A stretch of 64,000 nucleotides of DNA. Source: an uncultured Lachnospiraceae bacterium (GTDB taxonomy: Bacteria > Bacillota > Clostridia > Lachnospirales > Lachnospiraceae). Below, one piece after another: positions 58,308 to 64,000 of this stretch; the stretch's first letter is position 1; each line of letters starts with the position of its first letter. The notes beneath the pieces are model-generated. The model saw nothing but the letters and a program-made list of their open reading frames with translations, had not been told where the DNA came from and ran no database searches. Made by a program: the position numbers and the translations under genes. The stretch spans positions 62,001 through 126,000 of the forward strand of contig CANPZI010000006.1 of NCBI GenBank assembly GCA_947588995.1, given 5' to 3'.

Positions 58308-60728
58308 ATGAGCATATACGATACGCTAAACGATAAACAGAAGCAGGCCGTCATGCAGACGCAGGGGCCGGTGCTGATCCTGGCGGGCGCGGGTTCCGGC
58401 AAGACGAGAGTGCTGACGCACAGAGCCGCCTATCTGATCGATCAGGAGGGGGTGAAGCCCTACAACATCCTGGCGATCACTTTCACCAACAAGGCTGCGG
58501 GAGAGATGCGGGAGCGCGTGGATCAGATCGTGGGCTTCGGCGCGGAGCAGATCTGGGTTTCCACGTTTCACTCCACCTGCGTCAGGATCCTGCGGCGCTA
58601 TATCGACCGGATCGGGTTCGACAATCACTTTACCATCTACGACACGGACGATCAGAAAGGCATCATGAAAGACGTCTGCAAGAGACTGCAGATCGACACG
58701 AAGATGCTCAAGGAGCGGACGATCTTAAACGCCATCTCCGCGGCCAAGGACGAGCTGATCGACCCCGTGCAGTACGAGCTGCAGAACGGCTACGACTACA
58801 ACGGCAGCAGGATCGCCAAGGCGTACAGAGAGTACCAGGCGGTGCTGCACAAGAACAACGCCCTCGATTTCGACGATCTGCTCATGAAGACGGTGGAGCT
58901 GTTCCGGGCGGACAGCGAGGTGCTGAACAGTTATCAGGAGCGCTTCCGCTACATCATGGTGGACGAGTACCAGGACACAAACACGGCGCAGTTCGAGCTG
59001 ATCAGGCTGCTGGCGGACAAGTACAGGAATCTGTGCGTGGTGGGCGACGACGACCAGTCCATCTACAAGTTCCGCGGGGCTAACATCCGCAATATCCTCG
59101 ATTTTGAAAAAGTATATCCGGAGGCGTGCGTGATCAAGCTGGAGCAGAATTACCGTTCCACACAGGTCGTGCTGGACGCGGCCAACGCCGTCATTCGGAA
59201 CAATACCGGGCGCAAGGACAAGGCGCTCTGGACGGAGAAAAAAGAGGGAAGCCGCATCCACTTCCGGCAGTTTGACACCGCCTATGAGGAGGCGGAGTAC
59301 ATTGCCGCCGATGTCGCGGGAAAGCGGAAAAATCACGAGGCGGAGTACAGGGACTGCGCCGTGCTCTACCGCACCAACGCGCAGGCGCGTCTGCTGGAGG
59401 AACGCTTTATCATGGAGGGGATTCCCTACAATGTGGTCGGCGGCACGAACTTCTATGCCAGGCGGGAGATCAAAGATATCCTGGCCTACCTCAAGACCAT
59501 AGACAACGGGCGGGACGACGTGGCGGTGAAGCGCATCATCAATGTTCCCAGACGCGGGATCGGCGCGTCGACCATCACGCGCGTGCAGGAGTACGCGGAC
59601 GAGAGGCAGATCAGCTTCTACGATGCGCTGCGGGAAGCGGACCGAATCACGTCGATCGGGCGCAGCGGCGCCAAATTGCAGCCTTTCGTGACGATGATGC
59701 AGGCCTTTCGCAGCAAGCAGGAATTTTTCAGTCTGTCAGAACTGATCAAGGACGTGCTGGAGACGACCGGCTATGTGCGGGAACTGGAGGCGTCGGACGA
59801 GGAGGACGCCGAAGATCGGATTGAAAATATCGACGAGCTGATCAGCAAGGCGGCGGCCTACGAGGAGAGCCACGAGGAGGCGACGCTGAGCGAATTCCTC
59901 GAAGAGGTGGCGCTGGTTGCGGATATCGACCAAGTGGACGGGAACGGCAATAAAGTGCTGCTCATGACGCTGCACTCCGCCAAAGGACTGGAATTTCCGC
60001 ATGTCTATCTGGCGGGGATGGAGGACGGCATCTTTCCGAGCTATATGACCATCACGTCGGACGACCCGCTGGAGATCGAGGAGGAGAGGCGCCTCGCCTA
60101 TGTGGGGATCACGCGGGCGAAAGACGACCTGACACTCACCTGCGCGAGACAGCGCATGATCCGCGGCGAGACGCAGTATAATCCGGTGAGCCGCTTCGTC
60201 AGGGAGATCCCGCCGCTTCTGATGGACGACAGGCCGCCCGCACAGAAGAGACGCGACTATGAGGAGTACGGCGAGGACTCCCGCGAGAAGAGCCTCTTTA
60301 AGAGTAAGCCTTTTGGAGGGGTGCAGGGCTATGAGGAGACGCCGTACAGACGCCTTTCGGACACAGTGTTCGATAAGCCGCGGACGGCAGACAGAAGCGA
60401 TGTACAGTCGGGCACGGGGACCGCGCCATACGGCGGATCCTATGGAAAATCAAAGCCGAAAGCCGTCGTCAGACCGAAACGCACGGCGGCGGAGAACCAG
60501 CCCTATATTGCCGGCGCTTCGTCGCGGGTGGGAGCGGCGTCCCTCATCCCCGCGGGAGGCAGCCGTCCGGCGTACGACGTCGGCGACAGAGTGCGGCATA
60601 CGCGCTACGGCGAGGGAACGGTGCTGAAGATCGAGGACGGCCCCCGCGACGCGCAGGTGACGGTGGCGTTCGACGAGGCGGGGCAGAAAATCATGTACGC
60701 CGGCTTTGCCAAACTGGAAAAGGTGTAA
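58308..60728 (+). CDS. pcrA: UvrD/PcrA superfamily 1 DNA helicase
   Basis: ATP-dependent 3'-5' helicase of 806 residues. Q and Walker A regions LNDKQKQAV and LAGAGSGKTRVLTHRAAYLI, motif Ia FTNKAAGEMRERV, Walker B VDEYQDTN, motif III VGDDDQSIYKFRGA, motif V TLHSAKGLEFPHVYLAG and VI YVGITRAKDDL are all present. The C-terminal about 75 residues form the PcrA tudor-like end (GDRVRHTRYGEGTVLKIE). The start at 58308 has GAGGA 10 nt upstream and is 13 bp after the SPFH gene. Acts in repair and removal of obstacles to replication. Confidence 0.95.
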   Translation: MSIYDTLNDKQKQAVMQTQGPVLILAGAGSGKTRVLTHRAAYLIDQEGVKPYNILAITFTNKAAGEMRERVDQIVGFGAEQIWVSTFHSTCVRILRRYIDRIGFDNHFTIYDTDDQKGIMKDVCKRLQIDTKMLKERTILNAISAAKDELIDPVQYELQNGYDYNGSRIAKAYREYQAVLHKNNALDFDDLLMKTVELFRADSEVLNSYQERFRYIMVDEYQDTNTAQFELIRLLADKYRNLCVVGDDDQSIYKFRGANIRNILDFEKVYPEACVIKLEQNYRSTQVVLDAANAVIRNNTGRKDKALWTEKKEGSRIHFRQFDTAYEEAEYIAADVAGKRKNHEAEYRDCAVLYRTNAQARLLEERFIMEGIPYNVVGGTNFYARREIKDILAYLKTIDNGRDDVAVKRIINVPRRGIGASTITRVQEYADERQISFYDALREADRITSIGRSGAKLQPFVTMMQAFRSKQEFFSLSELIKDVLETTGYVRELEASDEEDAEDRIENIDELISKAAAYEESHEEATLSEFLEEVALVADIDQVDGNGNKVLLMTLHSAKGLEFPHVYLAGMEDGIFPSYMTITSDDPLEIEEERRLAYVGITRAKDDLTLTCARQRMIRGETQYNPVSRFVREIPPLLMDDRPPAQKRRDYEEYGEDSREKSLFKSKPFGGVQGYEETPYRRLSDTVFDKPRTADRSDVQSGTGTAPYGGSYGKSKPKAVVRPKRTAAENQPYIAGASSRVGAASLIPAGGSRPAYDVGDRVRHTRYGEGTVLKIEDGPRDAQVTVAFDEAGQKIMYAGFAKLEKV

Positions 60729-60834
60729 ATATTTTTATTTTTTCTGAAATCTGTATAGTAAAAAGTGCCGGGAAGTGGTATATTATATACAATGAGGCTT
60801 TCGGCAACGGGATGAAGAAAGAGAGGGTTATGCC

Positions 60835-61128
60835 ATGAGCAAAAGAGAGATTCTCAATAAATTGGACGATATTATGGAAAGTTCCGGCGTGAACGGAATC
60901 ATCGGCCGGAAGAAAGAGGAAGAGAAGAAGAGCAACACGCTCCTGTGGGTACTCGCCATCATCGGTGCGGTGGCAGCGGTTGCGGCGATCGCCTATGCGG
61001 TGTACCGCTATCTGACGCCGGATTATCTGGAGGACTTCGACGACGACTTTGACGATGATTTCGAGGACGACTTCTTCGAGGACGAGGAGGAAGAGGAGAC
61101 GGCCAAGGAGAAAGAGGAAAAGAAGTAA
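60835..61128 (+). CDS. small single-pass membrane protein with acidic tail
   Basis: Protein of 97 residues. A basic N-terminal part (1-36), one membrane helix near 37-60 (TLLWVLAIIGAVAAVAAIAY) and a cluster of Asp/Glu repeats (DFDDDFDDDFEDDFF) ending in Lys/Glu. The layout is common in Lachnospiraceae but I cannot name a family. The start has AGAGGG about 6 nt upstream. Promoter-like TATTAT (60780-60785) is upstream. Confidence 0.7.
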   Translation: MSKREILNKLDDIMESSGVNGIIGRKKEEEKKSNTLLWVLAIIGAVAAVAAIAYAVYRYLTPDYLEDFDDDFDDDFEDDFFEDEEEEETAKEKEEKK

Positions 61129-61195
61129 GTTCTCAGCAGATGCAGTTGCCCGGAGAAAGTGATTGCAGGAAATTACATGAGTTATGTAAACTTAA

Positions 61196-61220
61196 GCGAG
61201 ATGTACCACGTACATCTCGC
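61196..61220 (+). terminator. perfect hairpin upstream of rlmD (terminator or attenuator)
   Basis: GCGAGATGTAC (61196-61206) pairs perfectly with GTACATCTCGC (61210-61220), 3-nt loop, followed by ATTTGTGTTT. It is 28 nt before the rlmD start, so it may terminate the preceding gene or attenuate rlmD. Confidence 0.55.
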
Positions 61221-61247
61221 ATTTGTGTTTATGCGGACGGAGAGAAG

Positions 61248-62924
61248 ATGAAAAAAGGACAAGTGATCGAGGGAACCGTGCTGCGGACGGATTTTCCAAA
61301 CAAAGGGATCGTGGAGACGGGAGAGGGCGTCTGCGTGGTGAAAAACGCCCTGCCAGGACAGAAAGTAGAGTGCGTGGTCAGTAAGGCGCGGCACGGACGG
61401 GCGGAGGGCCGTCTGCTCAGGGTGCTTGCGCCCGCACCGGCGGAGTGTGCAAGCCCCTGCCCGCATTTCGGCCTGTGCGGCAGCTGTGTGTATCTGTCGC
61501 TGCCCTATGAGGAAGAACTGAAGATCAAAGAAGCGCAGGTGAAACGGCTGCTGGATGGTGTATTATGTAAACCTGTTTCCGATATCGATGGTATGAGGGA
61601 ATGCGAAGAGGGTGAGTTATGTAAACTTGATGGAATGAAAAATAGAAGCGAAGTTTACAGGTTCGAGGGAATTAAACCAAGTCCCGTGCCCTTCGGTTAT
61701 CGCAACAAGATGGAGTTCAGCTTCGGCGACGAGATAAAAGACGGGCCGCTGGCGCTGGGGATGCATAAGCGGGGCAGCTTCTACGACATCGTGTCCGTGA
61801 CGGGCTGCCAAATCGTGGATGAGGATTATCGTCAGATCTTGCAGTGCGCACTCTCGTATTTCGATGGCCTGCAGAGACAGGGGATAGATATCTCCTACTA
61901 TCACCGCCTGCGCCACACCGGTTATCTGCGCCATCTGCTCGTGCGCAAGGCCGCGAAGACAGGAGAGATCCTGGCGGCGCTCGTGACGACGACCCAGACA
62001 GACTTCGGCGTGAAGCGTGGCGGTGAGAAAGAGGCAGGGCCGGCAGGCGGCGATGAGGCGGCGGGACAGGCGCGGGCTGACGGCGTGCCGCCTGTCGAAA
62101 GCAGCCTGACGGAGGAAAAGATGCTGGCCGGGTTCCGGGATGCCCTGCTCGCGCTGCCCCTGCAGGGCAGGATCGTCGGCGTTCTGCACATCAAAAACGA
62201 TTCGCAGGCCGACGTGGTACAGAGCGACGGGACGGAGATCCTCTATGGGCAGGATTTCTTCTATGAAGAACTGCTGGGACTGCGGTTTCGGATTTCGCCG
62301 TTCTCCTTTTTCCAGACCAACAGCCTCGGCGCGGAAGTACTCTATGAGACGGCGCGGGAGTATATCGGAAAATATATCGCGGGCAAGCGTTACGAAAAAG
62401 CGGATACAGAAAAGGCAGTGCAAGACGGCCAGACGGATGCTGCGGAGTTGAGGGGTGCAGATGCAGCGCCGGAGCAGACGGGGAAGATCGTCTACGATCT
62501 CTACAGCGGCACGGGCACCATCGCCCAGCTCATGGCGCCCGTGGCGAAGAAAGTCATCGGCGTGGAGATCGTGGAGGAGGCGGTGGAGGCTGCCCGGCAG
62601 AATGCTGCCCTGAATGGTTTACATAACTGTGAATTCATCGCGGGTGACGTGCTGAAAGTATTGGATGAGATTACAGAGAAACCGGATGTCATTATCCTCG
62701 ATCCGCCGCGGGACGGCGTGCACCCGAAAGCACTGAAGAAAATTCTGGACTACGGCGTGGCGCATATCCTCTATATCTCCTGCAAACCGACGAGTCTCGT
62801 CAGGGATCTGGAGGCTTTTCTGGAGAAAGGTTACCGTGTGGAACGGGCCGTGGCGGTGGACATGTTCCCGTGGACGAGCGGGGTAGAGTGCGCAAGTCTG
62901 CTGGTCAAAGGCGATGTTCAGTAA
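61248..62924 (+). CDS. rlmD: 23S rRNA uracil-C5 methyltransferase (RlmD family)
   Basis: SAM-dependent RNA methyltransferase of 558 residues. A TRAM domain lies at 1-55, an iron-sulfur cluster site at CASPCPHFGLCGSC, then FGYRNKMEFSFGDE, the SAM site VYDLYSGTGTIAQLMAP, IILDPPRDGVHP and the catalytic Cys in ILYISCKPTSLVRDL. It is longer than usual because of polar inserts near residues 104-130, 260-290 and 385-415. The insert near 104 has two LCK...DGM units made from a repeated 14-bp DNA motif. The start at 61248 has GGAGAG upstream. RlmD against RlmCD or TrmA-like targets cannot be separated by sequence here. Confidence 0.88.
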   Translation: MKKGQVIEGTVLRTDFPNKGIVETGEGVCVVKNALPGQKVECVVSKARHGRAEGRLLRVLAPAPAECASPCPHFGLCGSCVYLSLPYEEELKIKEAQVKRLLDGVLCKPVSDIDGMRECEEGELCKLDGMKNRSEVYRFEGIKPSPVPFGYRNKMEFSFGDEIKDGPLALGMHKRGSFYDIVSVTGCQIVDEDYRQILQCALSYFDGLQRQGIDISYYHRLRHTGYLRHLLVRKAAKTGEILAALVTTTQTDFGVKRGGEKEAGPAGGDEAAGQARADGVPPVESSLTEEKMLAGFRDALLALPLQGRIVGVLHIKNDSQADVVQSDGTEILYGQDFFYEELLGLRFRISPFSFFQTNSLGAEVLYETAREYIGKYIAGKRYEKADTEKAVQDGQTDAAELRGADAAPEQTGKIVYDLYSGTGTIAQLMAPVAKKVIGVEIVEEAVEAARQNAALNGLHNCEFIAGDVLKVLDEITEKPDVIILDPPRDGVHPKALKKILDYGVAHILYISCKPTSLVRDLEAFLEKGYRVERAVAVDMFPWTSGVECASLLVKGDVQ

Positions 62925-63021
62925 TATATTGAAGTGAAAGCGAGTATGGCGGGGTGGAGCGAGTTGATAGTGAAGAAGCAGTAGAAAGTAAGGCAGATAG
63001 GGGAGATTTTGCCTAAACTTT

Positions 63022-63048
63022 TTGAAAAACATAGTTGTATGATATAAT
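63022..63048 (+). promoter_or_regulatory. extended -10 promoter for the terminal gene
   Basis: TATAAT at 63043-63048 preceded by TGA (extended -10) and TTGAAA at 63022-63027 with a 15-bp spacer. A leader of about 175 nt follows, containing a run of nine G (63167-63175) and a possible 35-codon leaderless frame (63057-63164) that I do not annotate. Confidence 0.55.
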
Positions 63049-63230
63049 TGAAATCTATGGAAATTATAGATACGTTTTCTACATATGTATTTCCACAGTT
63101 TGGATTCATAGATACATGCGAAAGTGGCAAAAACGGATATTGTGTTAGAATAATTGGGACTTGACCGGGGGGGGGCAATCCGGGGTATCATGTTTGAAAC
63201 AATAGTTTATCAAAAATTCGGAGGTTACAT

Positions 63231-64000
63231 ATGAGTGAAATAACAAATGGGAATAACACTAACGAACTTGAAACAGTTAGCGGTGAAAATGGATTGGTAG
63301 AGCTTACTGAAAATTTGCTTATGGATGCGAGGACTTCTATTAACAGTAATAAGGCATTAAGTGTTCCTATAGCTGAACTATCTGCTTTAGGGGCTGGCGT
63401 ATCGTCATTGCTCCCTGCCTTTAATACAGTTACGCAAACGACGTCTATTGCTACAGATGGTTTGTTCCGAGTGGCCAATGCTGCAGCAGGAGATACCTTA
63501 AAGATGGCAAAAAATGGAAACGCATGGGGTGCAATGAAAACTGCTGCTGGCGGTTCAAAGATGGTGCAGCTTGCTGAAGCTGTGCCTTTGTCAGCTACAA
63601 CACAAACAGTAGCAGCATTTAATCCTGCTACGATGATGATGGCAGCAGCACTCTATTCTATTGAAAAGGATATGAAAGAGATTGAAGAAACTCAGAAAAA
63701 GATACTCACATTTCTCGAGGTAGAAAACGAGTCTCAAATTGAAGCTGACGTTGAGTCTTTGCTGGAAATCGTAACAAATTATAAGTATAACTGGGATAAT
63801 GAGCTTTCGGTGGCAAGTAGTCACAAGTTAGTTATGGATATTCAGAATCGTGCTCGAAAGAATATGATCGCTTACCAGAAAAAAGTCACGGATACAATTT
63901 CGTCAAAGCAGCTTATAGTGGCTCAAAGTAAAGTGAATGCAGCGCTTTCCGATTTAGAAAAAAAATTCAAGTATTACAGATTGTCGTTGTATACATTTTC
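63231..64000 (+). CDS. A+T-rich gene of unknown function (3' end outside window)
   Basis: Open from ATG 63231 with GGAGG at 63220-63224 to the window edge, at least 256 codons. The product begins MSEITNGNNTNELETVSGEN. The middle has an Ala/Gly-rich, moderately hydrophobic part (VPIAELSALGAGVSSLLPAF, AFNPATMMMAAALYSIEKDM), then a charged helical part likely to form coiled coils (KDMKEIEETQKKILTFLEVE). I recall no named family with certainty. Base composition is much lower in G+C than rlmD next to it, which suggests an acquired region beginning near 62.93 kb. Confidence 0.7.
   Translation, partial: MSEITNGNNTNELETVSGENGLVELTENLLMDARTSINSNKALSVPIAELSALGAGVSSLLPAFNTVTQTTSIATDGLFRVANAAAGDTLKMAKNGNAWGAMKTAAGGSKMVQLAEAVPLSATTQTVAAFNPATMMMAAALYSIEKDMKEIEETQKKILTFLEVENESQIEADVESLLEIVTNYKYNWDNELSVASSHKLVMDIQNRARKNMIAYQKKVTDTISSKQLIVAQSKVNAALSDLEKKFKYYRLSLYTF

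Noticed and set aside
63057-63164. 35-codon leaderless gene after the extended -10 promoter
   Set aside because: Leaderless start is possible but nothing else supports coding.

Overview
The window looks like chromosomal DNA of an endospore-forming, G+C-rich member of the Clostridia, most probably Lachnospiraceae. Reasons: a spoIIAA-spoIIAB-sigF locus, a class III (Firmicutes-type) fructose-1,6-bisphosphatase, a TrpR-like YerC regulator, DUF6465 and DUF1836 proteins, a valine T-box and a lysine riboswitch, strong GGAGG ribosome sites, and abundant c-di-GMP signalling. The taxon is inferred from gene content only. Most genes are G+C rich; two stretches (about 21.6-24.3 kb and from 62.9 kb to the end) are visibly A+T richer and look acquired.

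Layout. 0-9 kb: the end of an ABC exporter, a DUF6465 protein, an envelope-stress type operon (PadR regulator, HAAS/DUF1700, DUF4097, PspC), a PAS-GGDEF-EAL protein and an ECF sigma factor with its probable membrane anti-sigma factor. 9-17 kb: an ECF-transporter S component on the minus strand, then a signalling block of a receiver/HD-GYP protein and two large membrane hybrid histidine kinases, the second ending in a DegV-type lipid-binding domain. 17-21.6 kb: a tight operon of circularly permuted ATP-grasp, alpha-E, transglutaminase-like and two M14/AspA-like proteins, the second lacking the metal ligands. 21.8-24.1 kb: an A+T-rich GntR/ABC transporter cassette. 24.3-32 kb: a PD-(D/E)XK transposase-like protein, T-box plus valS, a FapA-family protein, a repeat-built spacer, folC and a 50-residue protein. 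32-37.5 kb: a zinc-ribbon TPR protein, the spoIIA/sigF operon carrying an unusual structured element between spoIIAA and spoIIAB, then PilZ and HD-GYP genes. 37.6-46 kb: a class A PBP, YigZ, MgtE, TypA, a tandem OB-fold SSB-like protein and a CobA/BtuR-like P-loop protein. 46-52 kb: lysine riboswitch, dapA, dapB, fbp, a small lipoprotein, hisA and a cold-shock protein. 52-63 kb: a degenerate LytM protein, YerC, DUF1836, an orphan Hpt protein, an orphan substrate-binding lipoprotein, tRNA-Gly(CCC), an EamA transporter, an SPFH protein, PcrA and RlmD. The window ends inside an A+T-rich gene of unknown function.

Common threads. (1) Second messenger and phosphorelay signalling: one GGDEF-EAL protein, two HD-GYP proteins, one PilZ receptor, two hybrid kinases (only one carrying its own Hpt) and one free-standing Hpt protein could form a connected network next to the forespore sigma locus. 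(2) Non-coding structure: a family of hairpin repeats with paired changes in its arms sits directly behind terminator hairpins (16.8, 25.9 and 46.4 kb), and a nested-repeat spacer lies at 30.45-30.70 kb. (3) The strongest candidates for undescribed biology are the hybrid-kinase/DegV fusion, the structured insert in front of spoIIAB, the ATP-grasp/alpha-E/transglutaminase/M14 operon with a dead paralogue, and the terminator-associated repeat family.
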